Below are positions 1 to 10,624 of a stretch of 24,134 bases of DNA, in pieces. A model generated the notes under the pieces. That model searched no databases. It had not been told where the DNA came from and saw only the letters and a list, made by a program, of their open reading frames with translations. Position numbers and translations under genes: made by a program. This DNA is from JAMLIN01 sp041676645 (GTDB lineage Bacteria; Pseudomonadota; Gammaproteobacteria; Burkholderiales; Burkholderiaceae_E), in contig JBAYRO010000042.1 of the NCBI GenBank assembly GCA_041676645.1, forward strand, positions 1 through 24,134, in the 5' to 3' direction. Position 1 is the first letter of the stretch, and every line of letters starts with the position of its first letter.

Positions 1-3595
<3,595 letters not shown>

Positions 3596-3626
3596 GGCAT
3601 CGGGGAGCTCGAGGGATGGACCCACC

Positions 3627-3632
3627 ATTCTA
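3627..3632 (-). promoter_or_regulatory. Possible -10 element of metH in the divergent intergenic region
   Basis: The 111-bp gap between the metH start and the divergent reductase gene must hold the promoters for both. On the minus strand TAGAAT matches five of six bases of the sigma-70 -10 consensus and lies 31 bp upstream of the metH ATG. No convincing -35 hexamer is seen 17 bp further upstream, so this is tentative. I looked for a SAH or cobalamin riboswitch and saw no recognisable conserved core; the gap is probably too short for a cobalamin riboswitch. Confidence 0.25.
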
Positions 3633-3706
3633 CGGACTCGGACGTCGGTTTTCCGGTAGAGTGCGCGGGCGCCGGTGGCCTGCCCGCTTTCCGCCGGCCG
3701 TCCGCG

Positions 3707-4426
3707 ATGAGCCAGTTCCCTCCCCGAACCTTCCGCGTCCTTGCGATCGACGCCCTCGCCCGGGACATCCGCATCCTGCGGATCGCGCCGGCCGACGGCG
3801 AGCGCTTCGGCTTCGCCGCCGGCCAGTACGTCCGACTGCATCTGGCCGCCGGCCTGCAGCGCGACTACTCGATCGCCAACTCGCCCGACGACGACGGCCA
3901 GGCCGATGCGCTGGAGTTCCATGTCCGCCTCTCGGGTGGCGCGGGAAGCCGCTACATCGCCGAGCGACTCGCCGTCGGTGACATGATCGGCGTCGAAGGC
4001 CCGCTGGGCACCGCCTTCTGGCGCAGCCGCCACGCCGGGCTCGCGCTTCTCGTGGCCGGCGGCAGCGGCCTCGCCCCGATGCTCGCGATCGCCGAAGCCG
4101 CCAGCGACAGCGGCCACGACGAGGACATCGTGCTCTATGCCGGCGTTCGCGAGCCGGCCGACCTGTACTGCGCGGACCGGCTGGCCGCGATCGCCGCGGC
4201 CAATCCGCGCTTTCGGCAGGTGCTGCTGCTCTCGGAGGGCGAGGCTCCCGGCCCGGGCTGGCGCATCGGCCTGCCGGGCACCGCGATCCGCGCCGACTTT
4301 GCCGACCTCACCGGCGCGAGGGCCTTTCTCGCCGGACCGGCGGCGATGATCGCGCACACGGTGCCGATCCTGCTCGCGCTGGGGATGGCCGCCGAGGACA
4401 TCCACTCCGATGGCTACGACAACTGA
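3707..4426 (+). CDS. FNR-family NAD(P)H:flavin/ferredoxin-type reductase without iron-sulfur domain
   Basis: A 239-residue flavoprotein of the ferredoxin-NADP reductase superfamily. The FAD domain has GQYV (39-42) and the RxYSxxN isoalloxazine-binding motif R52-DYSIA-N58, followed by EGPLG (97-101). The NAD(P) domain has VAGGSGLAP (116-124) and AGPAAM (209-214), and the chain ends near an aromatic residue (Y237). There is no 2Fe-2S ferredoxin domain at either end. Its length matches Fre/LuxG-type flavin reductases and the catalytic half of oxygenase reductases. The ATG at 3707 is chosen because it gives the expected N-terminus (FRVLAIDALARDI). The same frame stays open far upstream, but that part is antisense to metH and not coding. 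Electron acceptor unknown: free flavin, a flavodoxin or MetH cobalamin are possible, the last because metH is the divergent neighbour (inference). Confidence 0.88.
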   Translation: MSQFPPRTFRVLAIDALARDIRILRIAPADGERFGFAAGQYVRLHLAAGLQRDYSIANSPDDDGQADALEFHVRLSGGAGSRYIAERLAVGDMIGVEGPLGTAFWRSRHAGLALLVAGGSGLAPMLAIAEAASDSGHDEDIVLYAGVREPADLYCADRLAAIAAANPRFRQVLLLSEGEAPGPGWRIGLPGTAIRADFADLTGARAFLAGPAAMIAHTVPILLALGMAAEDIHSDGYDN

Positions 4427-4456
4427 GCCACGCTTCGCGGACAGCGGAGCGGGCTC
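4425..4456 (+). terminator. Hairpin at the end of the reductase gene
   Basis: The stop codon of the reductase gene runs straight into an inverted repeat. The left arm GAGCC(A)CGCTTCGC (4425-4438) pairs with the right arm GCGGAGCGGGCTC (4444-4456), with one bulged A, one G-U pair and a five-base loop. Only CAAAG follows, with no T tract, so it may be a transcript-stabilising hairpin or a weak terminator. Confidence 0.4.
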
Positions 4457-4510
4457 AAAGCGCGGTATCCTCGGACGCACCCAGGCCAATCCCGATCGAG
4501 GCAGGCGCTC

Positions 4511-5236
4511 ATGAGCGATTCCTCACGTGCAGATACCCGCGGCGCCGACCAGCTGCAGTCGGTCGGCTTCGGCGAGATCCGCCTGCAGCCGGGCTCCCGG
4601 GTGCAGCTCGTGCTCAACCGCCAGGGGAGCGAGCAATCGCACTTCACCACGGTCGTGGGCTTCGTGCGCGATGAATACCTGATTCTCAGGCTGCCGGTCC
4701 GCAAGCAGGCGCCGATCCCCATCGAGGCCGACGAAGCCCTGCGGGTGCGCCTGTTCTCCGGCATCCATCTCTACGAGTTCCGCTGCACGGTATTGCGCGT
4801 GTTCGACGCGCCGGTCGACTACATCCATGTCTCCTTTCCCGACGACATCGTGGTCACGCCGGTGCGGATGGCCCCGCGCGTGCGCGCCGAACTGCCGGCG
4901 CGGCTGGTGCTGGCCGACGGCAGCCAGCACGAGGGCCTGCTCGCGGACCTGAGCGCCCAGGGCGCGCAACTGCAGGTGGTCGCGCCCGAACCCCTGGTCG
5001 CCGACGGCGCCCGCATTCGTATCGCCTTCACGGTGCGGGTCGGTGTGGACGAGCGCGAGCACACGATAGAGACCGATTGCCTGGTGCGCCTGCTCAAGCC
5101 CTTGCGGCCCACCGGCGGCAAGGAGGAACTCCAGGCCTACGGCCTGCAGTTCGGCGAGCTCGACGCCGCATCCTCGCTCGCGCTGCAGAACTTCATCCTG
5201 CGACGGATGATCGAGGACCAGGACTCGGTCGTCTGA
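4511..5236 (+). CDS. YcgR-like flagellar brake protein with PilZ domain
   Basis: A 241-residue cytosolic c-di-GMP receptor. Residues about 20-110 form a YcgR N-terminal domain (LQPGSRVQLVL, then a beta-rich region ending in YIHVSFP). Residues about 118-235 form the PilZ domain, with the c-di-GMP-binding arginine motif R119-MAP-R123 and the second motif D146-L-S-A-Q-G151 (D/NxSxxG). In known family members c-di-GMP binding makes the protein act on the flagellar motor or switch and slow swimming. No flagellar genes lie in the window, so the target is inferred from family. The stop is 22 bp before the GTG of the flavin monooxygenase, so the two may be co-transcribed. The ATG at 4511 follows GAGGCAGG, a plausible ribosome binding site. 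Confidence 0.9.
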   Translation: MSDSSRADTRGADQLQSVGFGEIRLQPGSRVQLVLNRQGSEQSHFTTVVGFVRDEYLILRLPVRKQAPIPIEADEALRVRLFSGIHLYEFRCTVLRVFDAPVDYIHVSFPDDIVVTPVRMAPRVRAELPARLVLADGSQHEGLLADLSAQGAQLQVVAPEPLVADGARIRIAFTVRVGVDEREHTIETDCLVRLLKPLRPTGGKEELQAYGLQFGELDAASSLALQNFILRRMIEDQDSVV

Positions 5237-5258
5237 ATCGAACGCTCGGGGGAGCATC

Positions 5259-6572
5259 GTGAAAATCATCATCGCCGGCGCCGGCATCGGCGGCCTGACC
5301 GCTGCGCTTTCGCTGCACGAAGCGGGCATCGACGTCGAAGTCTACGAGGGCGCCGCCCGGATGGCCCCGCTCGGCGTGGGCATCAACTGCCTGCCCCATG
5401 CGGTGCGCGAACTGACCGAGCTGGGCCTTGCCGATGCTCTGATGGAAGCGGGCGTCGCCACGCGCGAGCTGGTCTACACCAACAAGTTCGGCAAGCGGAT
5501 CTGGCAGGAGGACCGCGGTCGCCACGCCGGCTACGACTGGCCCCAGGTCTCGCTGCACCGGGGACGACTGCAGATGATCCTCTACGAGGCGGCGATCGCG
5601 AGACTGGGCGCCGGGCGCATCCATCTCGACCACGCACTGGAGCGCTACGAGCAGGACAGGGCCGGGGTGAACGCCCACTTCGTCTCCCGGCAGCTGCTGC
5701 CGGCCGGAGGCTCGGGCCCGCAGGGCACGAACGGGGGAAACACCACGTCGCGCGGGAGCACGCGCGCGGATATTCTCATCGCCGCCGACGGCATCCATTC
5801 CGCGGCAAGGCGACAGCGCCATCCCGACGAAGGGCCGCCGATCTGGAACGGCGCCATCCTGTGGCGCGGCGTCACCTTCGCGAGGCCCTTCCTGTCGGGC
5901 GCCTCGATGATCATGGCCGGCCACGAATGGCAGAAGTTCGTCTGCTACCCGATCTCGGCGCCACGCGCCGACGGCCTGCAGGAGATCAACTGGATCGCCG
6001 AACTGAAGTACCGCGAGCGCATCGGCTTCGAACCCGAGGACTGGAACCGGCCCGGGCGGCTGGAGCAGTTCCTGCCCGCCTTCGAGTCCTGGGACTTCGG
6101 CTGGCTCGATGCGCCGGGCCTGATCCGCGGCGCTCCCGGCTGCTTCGAGTTCCCGATGGTCGACCGCGATCCGCTCGATTCCTGGACCGACGGCCGGGTC
6201 ACCCTCCTTGGCGATGCCGCCCATCCGATGTACCCGATCGGCAGCAACGGCGCCTCCCAGGCCATCCTCGATGCCCGGGTGCTGTCCTGGCGCCTGGCCA
6301 CAGAAGCCGATCCGCTGGCGGCCCTGGCGCTTTACGAGGAAGAACGACGGCCGGCAACGGCGAAGCTGGTGCTCGCCAACCGGCGCAACGGCCCCGAGAA
6401 GGTGATGCAGATGGCCGAGGAGCGGGCGCCGGAAGGCTTCTCGGACGTCCATGAGGTGATCGACGCCGACGAACTCGCCGGCGTGGCGAACGAATACAAG
6501 CGGGTCGCCGGCTTCGATCGCGAACGGCTGGCCGCCCGGCACTCCTACAGTGCACGGCGCGATGTCGCCTGA
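5259..6572 (+). CDS. PhzS-like FAD-dependent aromatic monooxygenase
   Basis: A 437-residue class A flavoprotein hydroxylase (PHBH fold). It has the Rossmann GAGIGG (7-12), the ADG of the DG motif (176-178) and the LLGDAAHPMYPIGSNG motif (317-331) that contacts FAD. As I recall PhzS (phenazine-1-carboxylate hydroxylase), it also shares PLGVGIN, LWRGVT, YPISA, DWNRPGRLEQFLP and PMVDRDPL, so this family is a better fit than salicylate hydroxylase. No phenazine genes are present and the substrate is unknown. Residues 145-169 are an unusually Gly/Ser/Thr-rich insertion just before the DG motif. The GTG at 5259 is chosen because GGGGGAG lies six bases upstream and the beta-strand/Gly-loop fold begins at once. 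Confidence 0.88.
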   Translation: MKIIIAGAGIGGLTAALSLHEAGIDVEVYEGAARMAPLGVGINCLPHAVRELTELGLADALMEAGVATRELVYTNKFGKRIWQEDRGRHAGYDWPQVSLHRGRLQMILYEAAIARLGAGRIHLDHALERYEQDRAGVNAHFVSRQLLPAGGSGPQGTNGGNTTSRGSTRADILIAADGIHSAARRQRHPDEGPPIWNGAILWRGVTFARPFLSGASMIMAGHEWQKFVCYPISAPRADGLQEINWIAELKYRERIGFEPEDWNRPGRLEQFLPAFESWDFGWLDAPGLIRGAPGCFEFPMVDRDPLDSWTDGRVTLLGDAAHPMYPIGSNGASQAILDARVLSWRLATEADPLAALALYEEERRPATAKLVLANRRNGPEKVMQMAEERAPEGFSDVHEVIDADELAGVANEYKRVAGFDRERLAARHSYSARRDVA

Positions 6573-6689
6573 CGCCGCTGGCCCCGGGGCGGCGGCCTGA
6601 AGCCGGCGGCCTTAGTCGCTAACATTGCAGGGCATGGGCCGGGGCGCGAGCCGTTCCCGGAGCGCATGAGGACGACAGGAGCATCTTGG

Positions 6690-7463
6690 ATGGCAATGAT
6701 CGAACACGCGGGCGCACGACTCTTCTACCGGATCGACGGCAAGGCCGACGGACCGCCGCTGGTGCTGCTCAATTCGCTGGGCAGCGGCACCGGACTGTGG
6801 GATCCGGTGATGCCGGCGCTGGGCGCGAAGTACCGGGTGCTGCGCATGGACAAGCGCGGCCACGGCCAGTCCAGTGGCACCCCGGGCGACTACACGATGT
6901 CGATGCTCGCCGACGACGCGCTCGCGGTCATGGATGCGGCCGGCTTCGAGCGGGCCACCGTGGGCGGCATATCGATCGGCGGCATGATCTCGATGCAGAT
7001 CGCGCTGGCGGCTCCCGAGCGGGTCGAGCGGCTGATCATCTCGAACAGTTCCGCCTTCCCCGGCGACAAGCTGCGCGCGCGCATGGCCGAGGTCCGAGAG
7101 GGTGGGCTCGAACCGGTGGCCGATGCCGTCATCCGCAACTGGGTCAGCGAACGGCGCATCGCCGCCGGCGGTCCCTGGATGGAATCGGTGCGCGCCACCT
7201 TCGTCGGCGGCGAGGCCCAGGGCTACATCGGCTGTTGCGCCGCCATCATCGGTTTCGACATGCGCCCCTCGCTGGGCAGCATCGGCCAGCCGGCGCTCGT
7301 GATCGCCGGCCTGTCGGATGCCTCGCTCACGCCCGAGCATTCGCAGGAACTGGTCGCCGGACTGCCCGATGCCCGCCTGGTCGAACTGCCGGCGCTGCAC
7401 ATCCCCTTCGGCGACATCCCCGGGGAGTACGCCCAGGCCGTCATCGATTTTCTCGAAACCTGA
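6690..7463 (+). CDS. PcaD-like alpha/beta hydrolase (3-oxoadipate enol-lactonase family)
   Basis: A 257-residue cytosolic alpha/beta hydrolase. The nucleophile elbow is GISIGGM with S95. The acid is probably D210 (GLSDASLTP) and the catalytic histidine H237 (LHIPFGD). The GISIGGM elbow, the cap region with ISNSSAFP and the overall length match 3-oxoadipate enol-lactonases, which hydrolyse beta-ketoadipate enol-lactone in protocatechuate or catechol breakdown. No other beta-ketoadipate gene is in the window, so a related ester or lactone is equally possible. The frame is open from an ATG at 6666, but the ATG at 6690 is preferred because AGGAG lies about nine bases before it. It is followed after 13 bp by the rhodanese gene, suggesting an operon. 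Confidence 0.82.
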   Translation: MAMIEHAGARLFYRIDGKADGPPLVLLNSLGSGTGLWDPVMPALGAKYRVLRMDKRGHGQSSGTPGDYTMSMLADDALAVMDAAGFERATVGGISIGGMISMQIALAAPERVERLIISNSSAFPGDKLRARMAEVREGGLEPVADAVIRNWVSERRIAAGGPWMESVRATFVGGEAQGYIGCCAAIIGFDMRPSLGSIGQPALVIAGLSDASLTPEHSQELVAGLPDARLVELPALHIPFGDIPGEYAQAVIDFLET

Positions 7464-7476
7464 ACGGGACGCCACG

Positions 7477-7869
7477 ATGCAGGAAATGCTGCCCACCGAA
7501 GCCAGCCGGTTCCTCGCCGAGAATCCGGAGGCCCTGTTCATCGACTGCCGCAGCGATGCCGAGTTCTATTTCGTCGGCCATCCGGTGGGTGCGAACCACG
7601 TTGCCTGGCAGGACGGCCCCGACTGGGACTTCAACGAGCACTTCGTGGGCGAAGTGCGCATGCTGGCGGGCAATTCCATCGACCGGCCGGTGGTGCTGAT
7701 CTGCCGCAGCGGCCGGCGATCGGCCGATGCCGCGCTGGCCCTCGAGGACGCCGGCTTCACGAACACGATCAATGTCACCCACGGTTTCGAGGGCGACATC
7801 GACGAGCAGCACCAGCGTGGCAAGCTCAATGGCTGGCGCCACGACGGCCTGCCCTGGGAGCAGCTCTGA
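7477..7869 (+). CDS. Single-domain rhodanese (sulfurtransferase-like)
   Basis: A 130-residue rhodanese-homology protein. It has the entry motif FIDCRSDAEF (21-30), a GHPVGANHV segment and the active-site loop C76-RSGRR-S82, whose cysteine carries the persulfide in active members. The C-terminal part (NVTHGFEGD...GWRHDGLPW) is typical of single-domain bacterial forms. The physiological sulfur donor and acceptor are unknown. It lies 13 bp behind the PcaD-like hydrolase, so they are probably co-transcribed, and 84 bp ahead of fabA, which seems to have its own promoter. Confidence 0.92.
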   Translation: MQEMLPTEASRFLAENPEALFIDCRSDAEFYFVGHPVGANHVAWQDGPDWDFNEHFVGEVRMLAGNSIDRPVVLICRSGRRSADAALALEDAGFTNTINVTHGFEGDIDEQHQRGKLNGWRHDGLPWEQL

Positions 7870-7886
7870 TCTGCGAGTTTCGCATG

Positions 7887-7911
7887 AAGTTCGCCGAACT
7901 TTCCGTATCAT
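7887..7911 (+). promoter_or_regulatory. Palindromic operator candidate and -10 hexamer upstream of fabA
   Basis: AAGTTCGCCGAACTT (7887-7901) is a perfect inverted repeat with seven-base arms around one central C. Four bases later TATCAT (7906-7911) resembles a -10 hexamer (five of six bases), 42 bp before the fabA start. The -35 position would lie at or beside the palindrome, so a bound dimer would block RNA polymerase. In gammaproteobacteria fabA/fabB are controlled by FabR and FadR at such positions; which regulator acts here is unknown. The palindrome is certain, its function inferred. Confidence 0.45.
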
Positions 7912-7953
7912 AGAGGGCTGGCGGCCACGGCCGGGTCGTAACGAAAGGTACGC

Positions 7954-8514
7954 ATGACGAGAACCTCGGCCGCAACGGCGCGGCAGTTCATCCCGAAATC
8001 GAGCTACGGCTACGATGAGCTCATCGACTGTGCTCACGGCAAGCTGTTCGGCCCCGGCAACGCCAGGTTGCCGCTGCCGCCGATGCTCATGTTCGACCGC
8101 ATCACCACGATATCGGCCACCGGCGGCGCCTACGACAAGGGCTTCGTCGAAGCCGAGTTCGACATCCGCCCCGATCTCTGGTTCTTCGCCTGCCACTTCG
8201 AGAGCGATCCCGTCATGCCGGGCTGCCTCGGCCTGGACGCCCTGTGGCAGCTGCTCGGCTTCTTCCTCGGCTGGAGCGGTGCGCCCGGTTCGGGGCGCGC
8301 GCTCGGCCTGGGCAACCTGAAGTTCACCGGCCAGGTCCTGCCGGACGCGAAGCTCGTCCACTACCGGCTCGACATCAAGCGCATGATCAACCGCCGCCTG
8401 GTCCTGGGCGTGGCCGACGGCCAGGTGAGCGTCGACGGCCGGATGATCTACGACGCCAGGGAACTGAACGTCGGGCTGTTCATCAACCCGAATGCTGAAG
8501 GCAAGTCGGCATGA
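7954..8514 (+). CDS. fabA: 3-hydroxydecanoyl-ACP dehydratase/isomerase FabA
   Basis: Dehydrates beta-hydroxyacyl-ACP and isomerises trans-2- to cis-3-decenoyl-ACP, the entry step of anaerobic unsaturated fatty acid synthesis. The 186 residues match FabA closely: LPPMLMFDRI, YDKGFVEAEFDI, DLWFFACHF with catalytic H81, DPVMPGCLGLD with catalytic D95, then KFTGQVLP and MINRRLVLGVADG. E. coli FabA is 172 residues; the extra length is an N-terminal extension (MTRTSAATARQFIPK). A GAAAGG site precedes the ATG. The stop overlaps the start of fabB (ATGA), so the two are translationally coupled. Confidence 0.97.
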   Translation: MTRTSAATARQFIPKSSYGYDELIDCAHGKLFGPGNARLPLPPMLMFDRITTISATGGAYDKGFVEAEFDIRPDLWFFACHFESDPVMPGCLGLDALWQLLGFFLGWSGAPGSGRALGLGNLKFTGQVLPDAKLVHYRLDIKRMINRRLVLGVADGQVSVDGRMIYDARELNVGLFINPNAEGKSA

Positions 8515-9755
8515 GTGAAACCATCCACACCCGCCGGGTCGTCATCACCGGCATCGGCATCATCTCGTGCATCGGCCTGGACCAGGAGCAGGTGCTGCAA
8601 TCCCTGCGCGAAGGCCGCTCGGGCATCACCGCCATGCCCGAATACACCGAGCTCGGCTTTCGCAGCCAGGTGGCGGGTCGCCCCGACATCGACCTCGAGA
8701 CCGCGATCGACCGCAAGCTGCGCCGCTTCATGGGAGACGGCGCCGCCTACCTGCACCTGTCGATGGAGCAGGCGATCGCCGACGCCGGCCTGAGCCCGGG
8801 CGATGTCATCAACGAGCGCACCGGCATCATCGTCGGCTCGGGCGGGCCATCCACCCGCAACCAGGTCGAGGCCGCCGCGATCTGCAAGGAAAAGGGTCCC
8901 AAGCGGGTCGGCCCCTACATGGTGCCGCGCTGCATGTCGTCGACGACATCGGCCACCGCCGCCACCAACTTCCAGATCAAGGGCGTCAACTACACCATCT
9001 CGTCGGCCTGCTCCACTTCGGCGCACTGCATCGGCAACGCCACCGAGCAGATCCAGTGGGGCAAGCAGGACATCGTCTTCGCCGGCGGCGGCGAAGAGCT
9101 CGACTGGACCCTGTCGGTGCTCTTCGACGGCATGGGCGCGATGTCCTCGAAGTACAACGACCGGCCCACCACCGCATCGCGACCCTACGACGCCAATCGC
9201 GACGGCTTCGTGATCGCCGGCGGCGGCGGCGTGGTCGTGCTCGAGGAACTCGAGCACGCGAAGGCGCGCGGCGCGAAGATCTACGCCGAAATCACCGGCT
9301 ACGGCGCCACCTCCGACGGCGCCGACATGGTCGCCCCCAGCGGCGAAGGCGCGGTGCGCTGCATGCGCCAGGCGCTGCGCACCGTGCGCGCCCCGGTCAC
9401 CTACATCAACACCCACGGCACCGCCACCCCGGTGGGCGACATCACCGAACTGCGCGCGATCCGCGAAGTATTCGAGGAAACCGGCCGCGAACTGCCGCAC
9501 ATCGGCTCGACCAAGTCGATGACCGGCCACTCGCTGGGCGCCACCGGCGTCCAGGAAGCCATCTATTCGCTGCTCATGATGCAGCATGGCTTCGTCGCGC
9601 CGAGCATCAACATCGAGAACCTCGACGAAGGCGCCGCCGGCTTCCCGATCGCGCGCGAGCGCATCGACGGCGTCGAGCACCAGACGATCCTGTCGAACAG
9701 CTTCGGCTTCGGCGGCACCAACTGCACGCTGGCGCTGTCGCGGTACAGCGAGTAG
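8511..9755 (+). CDS. fabB: 3-oxoacyl-ACP synthase I FabB
   Basis: Condensing enzyme that elongates cis-3-decenoyl-ACP, partner of FabA in unsaturated fatty acid synthesis. The 414 residues carry the full Cys-His-His set: C167 in SSACSTSAHCIGNA, H302 in NTHGTATPVGD, and H340 in STKSMTGHSLGATG with K335. The protein ends in SNSFGFGGTNCTLALSRY, as expected for the thiolase fold. The FabB assignment over FabF rests on the ATGA overlap with fabA and the SSACSTSAHCIG active-site context. Its stop lies only four bases from the stop of the convergent ParE gene, with no terminator visible between them. Confidence 0.96.
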   Translation: MSETIHTRRVVITGIGIISCIGLDQEQVLQSLREGRSGITAMPEYTELGFRSQVAGRPDIDLETAIDRKLRRFMGDGAAYLHLSMEQAIADAGLSPGDVINERTGIIVGSGGPSTRNQVEAAAICKEKGPKRVGPYMVPRCMSSTTSATAATNFQIKGVNYTISSACSTSAHCIGNATEQIQWGKQDIVFAGGGEELDWTLSVLFDGMGAMSSKYNDRPTTASRPYDANRDGFVIAGGGGVVVLEELEHAKARGAKIYAEITGYGATSDGADMVAPSGEGAVRCMRQALRTVRAPVTYINTHGTATPVGDITELRAIREVFEETGRELPHIGSTKSMTGHSLGATGVQEAIYSLLMMQHGFVAPSINIENLDEGAAGFPIARERIDGVEHQTILSNSFGFGGTNCTLALSRYSE

Positions 9756-9759
9756 TTCA

Positions 9760-10083
9760 TCAAGGCGTTTGCCGCGAGGTATGTCTTACTCGCAGGATCT
9801 CGACGATACGCGCCTCCACCAGCAGGCGATGGAACACGATGTAGTGTTGGTGAGCAACCAGCTCGCGCACGCAGGCGGGCAAGCCTGGGCGGCCACCGTG
9901 GCCCAGCTTCGGATGCTGCGCCAGCAGCCGGACCTTGTCCCGCAACTCATGGCCGAACTCCTCCGCCCTGGTCGGGTTGTCCTGGGCGATGTAGTCGATG
10001 ATATCGTCCAGGTCCGCCTCGGCCATCGGGCGCCAGACGATGCGCCAGCGGGTTCTCGCGTCGGGCGAGTTCGCCTTCCCCAT
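9760..10083 (-). CDS. ParE/RelE-superfamily toxin
   Basis: A 107-residue type II toxin of the ParE/RelE fold. Residues 13-33 (RWRIVWRPMAEADLDDIIDYI) form the first strand and helix. RAEEFGHEL (39-47) and LLAQHPKLGHGGRPGL (53-68) follow, then the strands CVRELV, HYIVFH and ARIVEILRVRH typical of ParE. ParE toxins poison DNA gyrase; some relatives are ribosome-dependent RNases, so the target is not certain. About 12 extra residues precede the conserved core. The start has no clear ribosome binding site and sits two codons after an in-frame TGA that ends a tiny leader frame. Its partner antitoxin is directly upstream on the same strand. Confidence 0.85.
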   Translation of the reverse strand: MGKANSPDARTRWRIVWRPMAEADLDDIIDYIAQDNPTRAEEFGHELRDKVRLLAQHPKLGHGGRPGLPACVRELVAHQHYIVFHRLLVEARIVEILRVRHTSRQTP

Positions 10084-10086
10084 GAA

Positions 10087-10158
10087 TCAGTCGGCTCGCG
10101 CCTGCCGGTCAAGGCGCATCCGGAAGGCGAAGGCATCGACTCTCGTATCGGGGCTCAT
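10087..10158 (-). CDS. 23-codon leader frame between antitoxin and toxin
   Basis: A short frame (MSPDTRVDAFAFRMRLDRQ...) starts at an ATG that overlaps the antitoxin stop (ATGA) and ends in TGA. It is in the same frame as the ParE toxin, whose ATG comes two codons later. It may be a coupling leader that delivers ribosomes to the toxin start. It may instead be the N-terminus of a longer toxin broken by a nonsense mutation. The sequence matches no family I know, so translation is only a possibility. Confidence 0.35.
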   Translation of the reverse strand: MSPDTRVDAFAFRMRLDRQARAD

Positions 10159-10607
10159 GTGCGCTTCGCCCCCGCCGCCTTGTGGCGAGCAATGCGGGCT
10201 TCCATCCGCTTCATGACTTCATCGTGCGGAATGCTCGGCCGGGGATCCTCGATGGACTGCTGGATCTCGGCGGCAAGCCGTTTCGTGTAGGCCGCTGCCT
10301 GGTGCGCCATGCGCATCGCCTCGGCGCGGCCACGGTTGCCGGGGGTATCTTCCTTCTCATCCGGATTCCACTCGCTGGCGTCGAACCGCCCAATGGTGAT
10401 GCCCACATCACGCAGCACGTTCAAGGCGGCGATGGGGTTGCCGAAACGGCGCGGTTCGCTGCTGCGTGCCTTCGCCAGCAAGGCAGTGGCGCCGCTACGC
10501 GTGGCGATCTGCACGAGAAACGCACCGCCCTGCCCTTTCAGGGTCACGCCCGACACACCGCCGGCATCGCTCGCGGCGCGTAGCTGGTCGATGGTCATAC
10601 TTTCCAT
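10155..10607 (-). CDS. RelB-like antitoxin of the ParE module, with an extra N-terminal domain
   Basis: A 150-residue protein upstream of the ParE toxin on the same strand. The C-terminal part (about 94-145: RAEAMRMAHQAAAYTKRL, then EDPRPSIPHDEVMKRMEARI) resembles the toxin-binding segment of RelB/DinJ/StbD antitoxins. The N-terminal ~80 residues (TIDQLRAASDAGGVSGVTLKG, EPRRFGNPIAALNVLRDVGI) form an extra domain I recall from chromosomal antitoxins but cannot name. It is likely to neutralise the toxin and repress the operon. The ATG at 10607 is chosen because AAGGAG lies about six bases upstream. Unlike most antitoxin genes of this type it is longer than its toxin gene. Confidence 0.75.
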   Translation of the reverse strand: MESMTIDQLRAASDAGGVSGVTLKGQGGAFLVQIATRSGATALLAKARSSEPRRFGNPIAALNVLRDVGITIGRFDASEWNPDEKEDTPGNRGRAEAMRMAHQAAAYTKRLAAEIQQSIEDPRPSIPHDEVMKRMEARIARHKAAGAKRT

Positions 10608-10624
10608 GACAGACTCCTTGGAAA

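Noticed and set aside
3596..3706. Possible SAH or cobalamin riboswitch upstream of metH
   Set aside because: No conserved riboswitch core could be recognised by eye, and the gap is probably too short for a cobalamin riboswitch.
5193..6542. A 449-codon minus-strand frame opposite the flavin monooxygenase
   Set aside because: Antisense shadow; the plus strand has the complete FAD-binding motifs.
6573..6689. GC-rich inverted repeats after the monooxygenase stop (CGCCGC...GCGGCG) as a terminator
   Set aside because: The stem is only six bases with a ten-base loop and no T tract, which is common by chance at this GC content.
8448..9680. A 410-codon minus-strand frame opposite fabB
   Set aside because: Antisense shadow with no family resemblance; FabB active-site motifs are on the plus strand.
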